The notes beneath the pieces are model-generated. The model made no database searches. It was not told where the DNA came from and was given only the letters and a program-made list of their open reading frames with translations. A DNA stretch of 64,000 bases from contig NZ_FOGU01000010.1 in NCBI RefSeq assembly GCF_900111315.1, positions 62,001-126,000 of the forward strand, written 5' to 3'. This document shows, one piece after another, positions 8,267-16,905 of this stretch. A program made the translations under genes and the position numbers. This DNA is from Tranquillimonas rosea (GTDB lineage: Bacteria; Pseudomonadota; Alphaproteobacteria; Rhodobacterales; Rhodobacteraceae). Each line of letters begins with the position of its first letter. Position 1 is the first letter of the stretch.

Positions 8267-9556
8267 ATGAGCGACACGAGCTTCGAGGAGACCCTGTTCG
8301 AAACCCTGACCGACGATTCCGACAGCCCCGGCGGGCTGGACGAGGACGCGCAGGCGGTCGAACCGGGCAATTTCCTGCGGCACGCGATGTCCCTGACGGC
8401 CAGCAAGGTGGCCGACGGCCTGATCGATCCCAAGCTCGTCCTGTCGTGGCTGCTGAGCAGCCTCGGCGCGTCGGCCCTGTTCGTGGGGCTGCTGGTACCG
8501 ATCCGCGAGGCCGGGGCGCTGCTGCCGCAACTGTTCGTGGCCGACCGCATCCGCGCGATGCCGCGGCGCAAGTGGTTCTGGGCCGCGGGCAGCCTGGGGC
8601 AGGGGCTTGCGACGGCGGGGATCGTGCTGGCGGGTCTGACGCTGGACGGCAATGCGGCCGGTGCGGTCATCTGTCTGCTCGTGGCGCTCCTCGCTGTGTC
8701 GCGGTCGATCTGTTCGGCCAGTTTCAAGGACGTTCTGGGCAAGACCGTGGGCAAGACGCGGCGCGGCTCGGTGACCGGTCTGGCAAGCTCGTTCGCGTCG
8801 GTGGGGGTCGTGGTGTTCGCGCTGCTGCTGTTGTCCGGCGTGGCCGAGCGCATGGTCCTGGTGATCGGCGCGCTGACCCTTGCGGCCGGGCTGTGGCTGG
8901 CCGCGGGCGCGGTGTTCTCGACGCTGCGCGAGATGCGGTCTCCGGGCGCGGCGGGATCGGGCGGCAATCCCCTGCGGCAGCTGAAACTGCTCAGCGAGGA
9001 CCGTCAGCTCGTCGTCCTCATCGTCGCCCGCGGGCTGCTCGTCTCGACCGCGCTGGCGCCGCCCTACCTGGTGCTGCTGGGGCAGGAGGATGGCGGCCAG
9101 GCGTTCGGCCGGCTCGGGGCGCTGGTGCTGGCCTCTGCGGTGGCCTCTCTGATCTCGTCCTATGTCTGGGGCCGGCTGGCCGACCGGTCGAGCCGGAATG
9201 TGCTGCGGCTGGCGGGTGTGGCCGGCGCAGTGGCGATGGGCGGCGCCGTGGTCCTGGACCTGCTGGGACAGATCGGCACGGTCTGGGCTTTGCCGGCGGT
9301 GCTGTTCGTCCTGATGGTCGCCTATCACGGGGTGCGGCAGGGGCGATCGACGTATCTCGTCGACATGGCGCCACCGGAGGCGCGCGCGTCCTATACGGCC
9401 GTGTCGAACACGGTGATCGGCGTCCTTCTTCTGGCGTCGGGCGCGTTCGGTGCTCTGGCCTCGCTGATGGGGCCAAACGCGACGCTGTGCGTCTTTGCCG
9501 GGATGAGCCTAGCCGCGGCGGTGGTGGCGACGCGGCTGGCCGAGGTGGAAGCCTGA
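8267..9556 (+). CDS. MFS transporter
   Basis: The 429-residue protein has a soluble acidic N-terminal tail of about 45 residues, then about twelve hydrophobic helices in the two-half layout of major facilitator transporters. A basic loop, [12 protein letters not shown], lies after the second helix. A second related loop, [14 protein letters not shown] (motif A-like), opens the C-terminal half. The substrate cannot be read from the sequence. The start at ATG 8267 follows GGAGACGAG. The divergent thrS gene and the following hydrolase give no clear hint of the cargo. Confidence 0.82.
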   Translation: MSDTSFEETLFETLTDDSDSPGGLDEDAQAVEPGNFLRHAMSLTASKVADGLIDPKLVLSWLLSSLGASALFVGLLVPIREAGALLPQLFVADRIRAMPRRKWFWAAGSLGQGLATAGIVLAGLTLDGNAAGAVICLLVALLAVSRSICSASFKDVLGKTVGKTRRGSVTGLASSFASVGVVVFALLLLSGVAERMVLVIGALTLAAGLWLAAGAVFSTLREMRSPGAAGSGGNPLRQLKLLSEDRQLVVLIVARGLLVSTALAPPYLVLLGQEDGGQAFGRLGALVLASAVASLISSYVWGRLADRSSRNVLRLAGVAGAVAMGGAVVLDLLGQIGTVWALPAVLFVLMVAYHGVRQGRSTYLVDMAPPEARASYTAVSNTVIGVLLLASGAFGALASLMGPNATLCVFAGMSLAAAVVATRLAEVEA

Positions 9557-9621
9557 TTGCATCGCCCCGGCCGCGCGGCCTAATCTCCGCCCCGATGGCC
9601 CGGGCAGAACGGAAAGGCGAC

Positions 9622-10383
9622 ATGACCGACAGCTTCGAGCGCTTCGAATCCCCCCAGGGGCGCAGTCTCGCCTACGAGCGTGTGCCCGGCGAGGGCCCCG
9701 GCATCGTCTTTCTCGGCGGCTTCCGGTCCGACATGGCCGGCACCAAGGCAGCCCACCTGTCCCAATGGGCCAGGGCGCGGGGCCGGGCCTTCCTGCGGTT
9801 CGATTATTCCGGCCACGGCGCCTCGTCCGGCACGTTCGAGGAGGGAGCGATCGGGGACTGGGCCGAGGACGCCGTGTCGGCGATCTCGGCACTCACCACG
9901 GGGCCGCAGATCCTCGTCGGCTCGTCGATGGGCGGCTGGATCGCGCTGCTCGTGTCCCGCGCCGTGCCCGAGCGTGTGGCGGGCATGGTGGGCATCGCCG
10001 CGGCGCCTGACTTTACCGAGGATGCGATGTGGGCGGGCATGACCCGTGAGGAACGCGTCGCGCTCGAGGAAGAGGGCCGCGTCGAACAGGCGTCCGAGTA
10101 TTCCGACGCGCCGAACGTCATCACCCGCCGCCTGATCGAGGACGGGCGTCGTCATCTCGTCCTGCGCGATCCGCTGTCCGTGCCGGGGCCGGTGCGGTTG
10201 CTGCAGGGCACGGCGGATGCGGAGGTGGACCGGTCGGTCGCGCTGCGGCTGCTGGACCACGTCGAAAGCCCCGACGTGCGGCTCACGCTGGTCAAGGGCG
10301 CCGACCACCGCTTTTCCTCGCCCGAATGTCTGGCGCTGATCGAGGGCGCGATTGCCGAATTGCTGGTGGAGACGGGCGCATGA
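9622..10383 (+). CDS. alpha/beta hydrolase (serine hydrolase)
   Basis: This 253-residue alpha/beta-hydrolase-fold enzyme has an early FLGGFRSDMAGTKA oxyanion-region loop and the strand FLRFDYSGHG. The nucleophile elbow is GSSMGG (GxSxG, Ser near residue 104). A late DA(D/E) acid and GADHRF supply the presumed catalytic His. It resembles esterase or carboxyl-ester hydrolases such as the palmitoyl-thioesterase-like ABHD10 group, but the substrate is not determined. ATG 9622 follows GGAAAGG. Its stop overlaps the next hydrolase start (ATGA), so the two are translationally coupled. Confidence 0.85.
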   Translation: MTDSFERFESPQGRSLAYERVPGEGPGIVFLGGFRSDMAGTKAAHLSQWARARGRAFLRFDYSGHGASSGTFEEGAIGDWAEDAVSAISALTTGPQILVGSSMGGWIALLVSRAVPERVAGMVGIAAAPDFTEDAMWAGMTREERVALEEEGRVEQASEYSDAPNVITRRLIEDGRRHLVLRDPLSVPGPVRLLQGTADAEVDRSVALRLLDHVESPDVRLTLVKGADHRFSSPECLALIEGAIAELLVETGA

Positions 10384-11369
10384 GGTTGATTCGCGCCGTG
10401 ATCCGGTGGGCGATCCGTCTGTTCGTCCTGGCCGTCATCGCGCTGGTGGCGCTGTGGATCTTCGCGCCCCGCGAAGAGGTCGCCCTGACGGTCGATTTCG
10501 ACCCCGCGCAGATCGGCGACGACATCGATGCCTATCTCGAAGAGCGGGAGGCGCAGTACGACGATCTCGTCGACGGCGTGCGCAAGCGCGTCGAATGGGA
10601 GGATGACGAGGGCGAGCGGACGGATTGGGCGGTCGTCTACGTCCACGGCTTCTCGGCCAGTTCGGAAGAGATCCGGCCCGTGCCCGAGGACGTCGCCGAC
10701 GCGCTGGAGGCGAACATCTATTACACCCGGCTTGCCGGTCACGGCCGAGACGGCGACGCGATGGCCGAGCCCGACGCCGGCGACTGGATGAACGACTATG
10801 CCGAGGCGATGGCGATCGGCCGCCGGATCGGCGAGCGGGTGCTGGTTATCTCGACCTCGACCGGCGGCACCATCGCGGCCGCCGCCGCGACCGACCGTGC
10901 GATGATGGAGGACGTGGCCGGCCTCGTATTTCTGTCGCCGAACTTCCGGCTCAAGTCCCGCGCCGCGCGGCTCCTGACCGTGCCGGGGGCCGAGTATCTG
11001 CTGCCGGTCTTCGCGGGCCGCGTACGAGGCTTCACTCCGCAGAACGACGCCCACGCCGACTACTGGACCGAGCGCTACCCGAGCGAGGCGCTGTTCCCGA
11101 TGGCGCATCTCGTGGACGAGGTGAAGGGCATGAATTTCGGCACCGTCGAGACGCCGGCCCTGTTCATGTTCTCGGACGCCGACCAGGTGGTTGACCACCG
11201 GGCCACGCGCGACGTCGCCTCGGAATGGGGCGGGCCCGCCATCCTGGCGCCGCAGCAGGTGCCGGAGGGCAACGACCCGATGAACCACGTCATCGCGGGC
11301 GACATCCTGAGCCCCGACATGACCCCCATCGTGCTGGAGCAGATCGTGGGCTGGGCGCGGAATCTCTAG
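10380..11369 (+). CDS. membrane-anchored alpha/beta hydrolase
   Basis: This 329-residue protein starts with a single transmembrane anchor (residues 4-27, IRWAIRLFVLAVIALVALWIF). A presumably periplasmic alpha/beta-hydrolase domain follows. It shows YVHGFSASSEE near the oxyanion hole, a VISTSTGG elbow (Ser-Thr-Ser-Thr-Gly, matching GxSxG only loosely), FSDADQVVDH with the acid residue, and GNDPMNHVIAG with the likely His. The altered elbow is unusual: Ser-Thr-Ser-Thr-Gly-Gly lacks the first Gly. It overlaps the preceding hydrolase by 4 bp (ATGA). The substrate is unknown. Confidence 0.8.
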   Translation: MRLIRAVIRWAIRLFVLAVIALVALWIFAPREEVALTVDFDPAQIGDDIDAYLEEREAQYDDLVDGVRKRVEWEDDEGERTDWAVVYVHGFSASSEEIRPVPEDVADALEANIYYTRLAGHGRDGDAMAEPDAGDWMNDYAEAMAIGRRIGERVLVISTSTGGTIAAAAATDRAMMEDVAGLVFLSPNFRLKSRAARLLTVPGAEYLLPVFAGRVRGFTPQNDAHADYWTERYPSEALFPMAHLVDEVKGMNFGTVETPALFMFSDADQVVDHRATRDVASEWGGPAILAPQQVPEGNDPMNHVIAGDILSPDMTPIVLEQIVGWARNL

Positions 11370-11512
11370 GCGTCCCGCGCCGCGGCAAGCCCCGCCGCTC
11401 CGACGTTCCGCGGGATCGCGCCGCCGCGTCGGCCGGTCGCTTGCGCGCCTTTCCACGCTGGCGTAGCGTCACCTGACGGCGCACGGCAATCGCGCCGAAA
11501 AGAGGCATTTGC

Positions 11513-12280
11513 ATGAACGCGATTTCGGCAGACATGCGCTCGGATGGTCCGGGCGCCCCGGCCCCCGAACCTCTGGTCCTGCTTCCCGGCTTCATGTGCG
11601 ACGCCCGCGTCTGGGGCCCGCAGATCGAGGCGCTGTCGCCTGATCATACGATCCTTCTGCTGCCGCTGACCCGGGACGAGAGCGTCGAGGACATGGCCCA
11701 GGCCGTACTCGACACCGCGCCGGAGCGTTTCGCGGTGGCCGGGATGTCGCTGGGGGCCGCGGTGGCGCTGGAGGTGATGCGCCGCGCGCCCGAGCGGGTC
11801 ACGCGGATCGCGCTGATCTCGGCAAACTGCCTGGCCGAGACGCCGCCGATCTCCGCCGAGCGCGAAACGCGGATCGCCCGCGCCAAGGGCGGTCGACTGG
11901 CCGAAGTCCTGGCCGAGGATCTGCCGCCCGAGGCGCTGGCGCCGGGCGAGCTTCGGCATCCGCTGGCCGAGTTCATGGCGGAGATGGCGATGGCGCTGGG
12001 GCAGGAGGTCTACCTGCGTCAAGCCCGCGCGATGCAGCGCCGGCCGGACCAGAAACGGACGCTGCACCAGGTGCGGGTGCCCGCGCTGGTCCTGTGCGGC
12101 GAGCACGACACGATCACCCTGCCGCGCCGGCACGACTTCGTCGCCGAGATGATGCAGAAATCGGAGTTGGTGAAGATCGCGGAGGCCGGCCACCTTCCGA
12201 CGCTCGAAGCGCCTGACCGCGTGACCGAAGCGCTGCGCGCCTGGCTGAACCGCACCGCCGAGAAGCAGCTGCTGCGCTGA
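11513..12280 (+). CDS. alpha/beta fold hydrolase
   Basis: The 255-residue protein has LVLLPGFMCDARVWGPQ at the oxyanion region, the elbow GMSLGA (GxSxG), CGEHDTITLP with the acid, and EAGHLPTLEAP with the catalytic His. This is the layout of esterases, proline-iminopeptidase-like and 3-oxoadipate-enol-lactonase-like enzymes. The substrate cannot be named. A 143-bp gap separates it from the previous hydrolase, so it probably has its own promoter. It ends 19 bp before the convergent phaZ stop, next to the PHA genes, but a link to PHA metabolism is only a possibility. Confidence 0.85.
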   Translation: MNAISADMRSDGPGAPAPEPLVLLPGFMCDARVWGPQIEALSPDHTILLLPLTRDESVEDMAQAVLDTAPERFAVAGMSLGAAVALEVMRRAPERVTRIALISANCLAETPPISAERETRIARAKGGRLAEVLAEDLPPEALAPGELRHPLAEFMAEMAMALGQEVYLRQARAMQRRPDQKRTLHQVRVPALVLCGEHDTITLPRRHDFVAEMMQKSELVKIAEAGHLPTLEAPDRVTEALRAWLNRTAEKQLLR

Positions 12281-12299
12281 TCCCGGCCGGCGCCGGCGC

Positions 12300-13592
12300 T
12301 CAGACCGGCGTTGGGCCTCCGGCATCCTCGTTGACGGCCCGCGGGCCGCGCTTGCGCACGGCGCGCGTGTTTCCGTCGATGAAGTCCAGCACGAGCGGGC
12401 GGATGTTGTTGCGCCACGACCGGCCGGCGAAGATGCCGTAATGGCCCGCGCCCGGCTCAAGGTGTGCCGCCTTCTTCGAGTCGGGTAGCCCGGTCAGCAG
12501 GGGCAGGGCGGCCAGACATTGTCCGGGGGCCGAGATGTCGTCATTTTCGCCTTCCACGACCTTGACCGCGATGTCGGTGATCTTGCCGATGTCGACGGGT
12601 TCGCCGTTCACCGTGAAGACGTTCCGCGCCACGTCGCGGTCCTTGAAGATCCGCTCGACGGTCGAAAGGTAGAACTCGGCCGTCATGTCCATCACGGCGA
12701 GGTATTCGTCGTAGAACTTGTTGTGCCGGTCGTTGTCGCTCGCCTCGCCCTTGGCGACGGCCAGGACCTGATCCCGGAAGGCCTGGGTGTGGCGCTCGGC
12801 GTTCATCGAGACGAACGAGGTGAGCTGCAGCAGCCCCGGATAGACCATCCTCCCGGCGCCGGCATACTTGAAGCCGACGCGCTGGATCACGAGCTCCTCG
12901 AGCTGGCCCATGGTCACCCTGCGGCCGAAATCGGTCACGTCGGTCGCGGCGGCATCCGGGTCGATCGGGCCGCCGATCAGGGTCAGCGAGGCGGGCTGCC
13001 GGTCGGGCTCGCGCTCGGCCAGGTAGGCCGCGGCGGCCAGGGCAAGCGGGGCGGGCTGGCAGATCGCGATGGCGTGGATGTCGGGGCCGAGCTCCTGCAT
13101 GTAGTCGGCGATGTAGAGGGTGTAGTCGTCGACATCGAACTTGCCCGCACTGACGGGGATGTCGCGTGCGTTGTGCCAGTCGGTCACCCAGACCTCGGCG
13201 TCGGGCAGCAGCGACTTGACGGTCGAGCGCAGCAGCGTGGCATAGTGCCCCGACATCGGCGCGATCAGCAGGATGCGGCGTTGTTTCTCGGGCCGTCCGT
13301 TCACGCGAAAGCGGATGAGATCGCCGAAATCTCCGGCCTTGTCGACGTCGACCGACACGACGTGGTCGCGGCCATCGTCGCCGACGATCGTGTCGATGTT
13401 CCAGTCGGGCTTGGCGACCATCCGCGCAAAGGAGCGCTCGGTCACCTCGCCCCATGCGGCGAGCATCTGGAAGAGGGGCGACGGAAAGAGACCGGTTGCC
13501 GGATAGGAGCCGAATGCCTGCGCCGTGGCGCCGAGCCACTGGTTGGTGTTCCGGATCGTTTCCATCAGGTCGTACGTCGCCATGTACCGCAT
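12300..13592 (-). CDS. phaZ: intracellular polyhydroxyalkanoate depolymerase PhaZ
   Basis: This 430-residue intracellular PHA depolymerase releases 3-hydroxyacids from storage granules. It shows the family N-terminus (YDLMETIRNTNQWLG), the nucleophile region AICQPAP with Cys179 in place of the usual Ser elbow (as known for the PhaZ1 type), and GPIDPDAAATDV. The C-terminal PGAGHYGIFAGRSWRNNI holds the catalytic His. ATG 13592 is preceded on its strand by GAGGAG; upstream in-frame starts add unrelated residues. It is divergent from phaC across 124 bp containing a PhaR-type operator, so granule breakdown and synthesis are probably co-controlled. Confidence 0.95.
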   Translation of the reverse strand: MRYMATYDLMETIRNTNQWLGATAQAFGSYPATGLFPSPLFQMLAAWGEVTERSFARMVAKPDWNIDTIVGDDGRDHVVSVDVDKAGDFGDLIRFRVNGRPEKQRRILLIAPMSGHYATLLRSTVKSLLPDAEVWVTDWHNARDIPVSAGKFDVDDYTLYIADYMQELGPDIHAIAICQPAPLALAAAAYLAEREPDRQPASLTLIGGPIDPDAAATDVTDFGRRVTMGQLEELVIQRVGFKYAGAGRMVYPGLLQLTSFVSMNAERHTQAFRDQVLAVAKGEASDNDRHNKFYDEYLAVMDMTAEFYLSTVERIFKDRDVARNVFTVNGEPVDIGKITDIAVKVVEGENDDISAPGQCLAALPLLTGLPDSKKAAHLEPGAGHYGIFAGRSWRNNIRPLVLDFIDGNTRAVRKRGPRAVNEDAGGPTPV

Positions 13593-13680
13593 GGGTTGAG
13601 CTCCTCTTCCGGGCGTCCCGGGCAAATCGCCCCTATGCCCGTCCATGAGGCGACGTTAGACTGGATACATCGCGTGACGA

Positions 13681-13695
13681 TGCTGCCCCGCAGCA
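13681..13695. promoter_or_regulatory. PhaR-type operator between phaZ and phaC
   Basis: The palindrome TGCTGCCCCGCAGCA contains CTGC-N3-GCAG, the known PhaR recognition pattern in Paracoccus and relatives. It lies 22 bp upstream of the phaC start in the divergent phaZ/phaC region. The same motif occurs twice before phaP and, imperfectly, before phaR in this window. Confidence 0.75.
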
Positions 13696-13716
13696 AAGTA
13701 GGCCTGAAAGGTGCAC

Positions 13717-15522
13717 ATGACAACCGAGGAATCCGACGGCCCCGCTATCGCCCCGAATGATCTCGAAACTCTGAACCAGAATCTCGCCCGGGTCGAGGAG
13801 TTGTCGGAACGGCTCGTCGCGGCGCTCGCCCACAAGCGGCACGTGCGCCCGGCGCTGCAAGGGCCGGGCAACGAGGTCTTCATGAAGGCGGCCACGGCCT
13901 ATACCGCCGAGATGATCGCGAATCCCTCGAAGATCTTCGAGCACCAGGTCGCCTACTGGAGCAAGGCGATGCGCCACTACCTCGAGGCGCAGCACACGCT
14001 GGCCCAGGGCCGGATTGCCCCGCCATCGGACCACGGGCCGTCGGACAAGCGGTTCTCGAACCCGCTTTGGGACACGAACCCGTACTTCAACTACATCAAG
14101 CAGCAGTACCTGTTCTCGGCCGAGGCCATCACCAACGCCGTCGAGGATCTCGACGGTCTTCCCGAACGCGAGCGGCGGCGCATCGCGTATTTCAGCCGCC
14201 AGATCGTCGACCTGATGAGCCCGACGAACTTCCTGCCCACCAATCCCGACGCCCTGGCCAAGGCCGTCGAGACCGACGGGCAGAGCCTGGTCGACGGGCT
14301 GGAGAACCTGGTGCGCGACATCGAGGCGGGCGAGGGCGAGATCCTTGTGACGCTTGCGGACCGAGAGGCGTTCAAGGTCGGCGAGAACCTCGCCACCACC
14401 GAGGGGTCGGTCGTCTATCGCAACAAGCTGTTCGAGCTGATCCAGTATTCTCCCGAGACCGAGACGCAGCACAAGACTCCGCTGCTGATCTTCCCGCCCT
14501 GGATCAACAAGTTCTACATCCTCGACCTGAAGCCCAAGAACAGTCTGATCCGCCACATCGTCGAGCAGGGCTATACGCTGTTCGTCGTGAGCTGGCGCAA
14601 CCCCGACCGCAGCTTCGCCGAGATCGGGCTGGGCGACTACATCGAGCAGGGCTACCTCGACGCGATCTCGAAGGTGAAGGAGATCACCGGAGAGGATCAG
14701 GTCAATGCCGTCGGCTATTGCATCGCCGGCACCGCGCTGTCCCTGACGCTGGCGCTGATGCACAAGCGGGGCGACAAGTCGATCAAGTCGGCGACCTTCT
14801 TCACCACGCTGACGGACTTCACCGACCAGGGTGAGTTCAGCGTGTTCCTCGACAACGATTTCGTGGACGGGATCGAGGCCGAGGTCCACGAAAAGGGGGT
14901 GCTGGACTCGTTCTTCATGAGCCGGACGTTCAGCTTCCTGCGGGCGAACGACCTGATCTACCAGCCGGCGATCAAGAGCTACATGATGGGCGAGTCACCG
15001 CCCGCCTTCGACCTGTTGTTCTGGAACGGTGACTCGACCAACCTGCCGGCGCGCATGACGCTCGAGTATCTCCGGCGCCTGTGCCAGCAGAACGCCTTTG
15101 CCGAAGAGGGGATCGAGCTTCTGGGCGAGCGGTTGCACATCCGGGACGTGCGTGTGCCGCTGCTGGCCGTCGCCTGCGAGACCGACCACATCGCCAACTG
15201 GGCGAACTCCTACCACGGCATCCAGAAGATGGGCAGCCGGTCCAAGACCTTCGTACTGTCGGAGTCGGGCCACATCGCCGGCATCGTGAATCCGCCGTCG
15301 AAGAAGAAATACGGCCACTATACCAACGGCGACTGGAGCGGCACGCCCGAGGACTGGCGCGTGGCCGCCGACTTCCACGAAGGGTCCTGGTGGCCGTTCT
15401 GGCTGGACTGGCTGAAGAAGCGCTCGGGGCGGCAGGTGGACGCCCGCGTGCCGGGCGAGGGCGATGTCGAGATCCTTGCCCCCGCGCCTGGGACATACGT
15501 GGTGGAAGAGCCCGAGATCTGA
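13717..15522 (+). CDS. phaC: class I polyhydroxyalkanoate synthase PhaC
   Basis: The 601-residue enzyme polymerises 3-hydroxyacyl-CoA on granule surfaces. The lipase-like box GYCIAG carries the catalytic Cys335. VACETDHIANW holds the catalytic Asp and SESGHIAGIVNPP the catalytic His. The PHA-synthase core FPPWINKFYILDL and VVSWRNPD is intact. Length and single-subunit form fit class I. ATG 13717 after GAAAGG is preferred to a GTG at 13711. It lies divergent from phaZ and upstream of phaP and phaR, the standard alphaproteobacterial PHA arrangement. Confidence 0.97.
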   Translation: MTTEESDGPAIAPNDLETLNQNLARVEELSERLVAALAHKRHVRPALQGPGNEVFMKAATAYTAEMIANPSKIFEHQVAYWSKAMRHYLEAQHTLAQGRIAPPSDHGPSDKRFSNPLWDTNPYFNYIKQQYLFSAEAITNAVEDLDGLPERERRRIAYFSRQIVDLMSPTNFLPTNPDALAKAVETDGQSLVDGLENLVRDIEAGEGEILVTLADREAFKVGENLATTEGSVVYRNKLFELIQYSPETETQHKTPLLIFPPWINKFYILDLKPKNSLIRHIVEQGYTLFVVSWRNPDRSFAEIGLGDYIEQGYLDAISKVKEITGEDQVNAVGYCIAGTALSLTLALMHKRGDKSIKSATFFTTLTDFTDQGEFSVFLDNDFVDGIEAEVHEKGVLDSFFMSRTFSFLRANDLIYQPAIKSYMMGESPPAFDLLFWNGDSTNLPARMTLEYLRRLCQQNAFAEEGIELLGERLHIRDVRVPLLAVACETDHIANWANSYHGIQKMGSRSKTFVLSESGHIAGIVNPPSKKKYGHYTNGDWSGTPEDWRVAADFHEGSWWPFWLDWLKKRSGRQVDARVPGEGDVEILAPAPGTYVVEEPEI

Positions 15523-15546
15523 CGGGTTACGCCGCGGGAGCTTTTT

Positions 15547-15589
15547 TGCTGCACCGCAGAAATCACCCTTGAAATGCTGCGGTGCAGCA
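15547..15589. promoter_or_regulatory. two PhaR-type operators upstream of phaP
   Basis: CTGCACCGCAG (15549-15559) and the longer palindrome TGCTGCGGTGCAGCA (15575-15589) both fit CTGC-N3-GCAG. They are 28 bp apart centre to centre and lie about 90-125 bp before the phasin start. In this family PhaR represses phaP until it is titrated onto granules. A T-rich GGGAGCTTTTTT just ahead may also end phaC transcription. Confidence 0.8.
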
Positions 15590-15675
15590 TGCATATTCCT
15601 CTCAGAACGACGCGGCAGGAGGCGGCGAGGGCGCCAACCGGCCGGCACACACCGAGAGAGAATGGAGCGTTTACG

Positions 15676-16140
15676 ATGGCGACCAAGACGCAAGACTACA
15701 GCAAGATGATGAACGACATGATGGGCATGTTCCCGGTCGACCTTTCGGCCATGCAGGACAGCTTCAAGAGCTATGCGGCCTTCGGCGAGAAGATGTCGAA
15801 AGTCGCGCTCGAGGCGGCCGACAAATCCACCGAGATTTCGTCCAAATACACCAAGGACACGCTGTCCAAGCTGGGCGACGTGACCACGGTCAAGGAAGAT
15901 CCGCAGGCCTACTCGAAGGCCGTCACCGACTTTGCCTCGGCCCAGGCCGAGATGGGCGCCGAGACGATGGCCGCCTACGCCGAAGTCGCCAAGAAGGTCC
16001 AGATGGAGACCGTCGAGCTGATGCTGGCTGCCGGCAAGGACATGAGCGAGGACGCGACCTCGGCCATGAAGAAAGCCTCGGCCGACGTCACGTCGATGAC
16101 CAAGAAGGCCACGTCGACCGCGGCGGCGAACTCGAAGTAA
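15676..16140 (+). CDS. phaP: phasin (PHA granule-associated protein)
   Basis: The 154-residue protein is helical and rich in Lys, Met, Ala, Ser and Thr. The N-terminal MMNDMMGMFPVDLSAMQDSF resembles phasin_2 family members, and the tail is Ala/Lys-rich. Phasins coat PHA granules and control their size and number. ATG 15676 is used because the preceding in-frame extension is basic and unrelated. Two PhaR operators precede it, a strong intrinsic terminator follows, and phaC and phaR flank it. Confidence 0.92.
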   Translation: MATKTQDYSKMMNDMMGMFPVDLSAMQDSFKSYAAFGEKMSKVALEAADKSTEISSKYTKDTLSKLGDVTTVKEDPQAYSKAVTDFASAQAEMGAETMAAYAEVAKKVQMETVELMLAAGKDMSEDATSAMKKASADVTSMTKKATSTAAANSK

Positions 16141-16171
16141 TCCTGCCGGAGCGACCGGACGGAAGCGATCG

Positions 16172-16205
16172 AAGGGCGGGCCTCGTGCTCGCCCTTTCTT
16201 TTTCT
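16172..16205 (+). terminator. intrinsic terminator after phaP
   Basis: Arms AAGGGCGGGC (16172-16181) and GCTCGCCCTT (16187-16196) form a 10-bp stem with one G-T pair and a 5-base loop. TTTCTTTTTCT follows directly. This is a good rho-independent terminator for phaP. Confidence 0.85.
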
Positions 16206-16225
16206 GCGCCCGTGACATAGCCTCG

Positions 16226-16238
16226 TGCTGCACTGCAA
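16226..16238. promoter_or_regulatory. imperfect PhaR operator upstream of phaR
   Basis: TGCTGCACTGCAA matches CTGC-N3-GCAG except for the last base. It lies 18 bp before the phaR start. It may serve autoregulation, as known for PhaR in related species. Confidence 0.5.
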
Positions 16239-16256
16239 CGCCAATGGGAGGCGGTC

Positions 16257-16811
16257 ATGGCCGAAGAGCAAAAGCCCCTGCTGATCAAGCGATATGCCAG
16301 CCGCCGTCTCTACAACACCGAGACGAGCGACTACGTCACGCTCGAGGACATCGCGGGCTTTATCCGCGAGGGCCGCGAGGTCCAGATCATCGACCTGAAA
16401 TCCGGCGACGACCTGACGCGCCAGTACCTGCTGCAGATCGTGGCCGAACACGAATCGCGCGGCGAGAACGTCCTGCCGCTGGCGGTGCTGACCGACCTCG
16501 TGCGCAGCTATACCACCCAGGCTCAGTCCGTCGTGCCGGAATTCTTGGCGGCGAGCTTCGACATGCTGCGGCAGGGTCAGTCGAAGATGCTCGAATCGGC
16601 GATGAACCCGATGGTGGGGATGCCCGGTTACGAGACGATGAAGGCCCAGCAGGAGGCTTTCTTCAAGGCGATGACCGGCGGCATGGGCGGCCAGTGGTCC
16701 GGCCCCTCTCCGGAGGAGACCGAGGCGCCCGACGACGACCAGCGTGAGATCGACGAGATCAAGCGCCAGCTCGCCGACCTGCAAGCCAAGCTCTCGAAGA
16801 TGAACGAGTAG
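16257..16811 (+). CDS. phaR: PHA synthesis repressor PhaR
   Basis: The 184-residue protein begins with the PHB/PHA accumulation regulator DNA-binding domain, LLIKRYASRRLYNTETSDYVTLEDIAGFI. The second PHB-accumulation domain follows (residues 60-115). An acidic linker and a C-terminal coiled-coil, REIDEIKRQLADLQAKLSKM, end it. PhaR binds DNA at CTGC-N3-GCAG sites and also binds PHA, linking phasin expression to granule formation. ATG 16257 follows GGGAGGCGGTC. All of its probable targets in this window lie within 3 kb upstream. Confidence 0.96.
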   Translation: MAEEQKPLLIKRYASRRLYNTETSDYVTLEDIAGFIREGREVQIIDLKSGDDLTRQYLLQIVAEHESRGENVLPLAVLTDLVRSYTTQAQSVVPEFLAASFDMLRQGQSKMLESAMNPMVGMPGYETMKAQQEAFFKAMTGGMGGQWSGPSPEETEAPDDDQREIDEIKRQLADLQAKLSKMNE

Positions 16812-16857
16812 CGGCCCACCGGACGGAGCGCCTGCGGCGCATGCGATGTCCGGCGGC

Positions 16858-16898
16858 GCCTGCGGCGGCTCCCCCGGGATATTTCCCGACAGGTGAAG
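16858..16898. repeat. dispersed intergenic repeat, copy A
   Basis: A GC-rich hairpin, then CTCCCCCGGGATATTTCCCGAC, lies between the convergent phaR and aminotransferase genes. The CCCGGGATATTTC box recurs in five other intergenic places in the window. This copy lacks the GGGGGC/GCCCCC hairpin seen in the others. Confidence 0.6.
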
Positions 16899-16905
16899 GG
16901 GCGTG

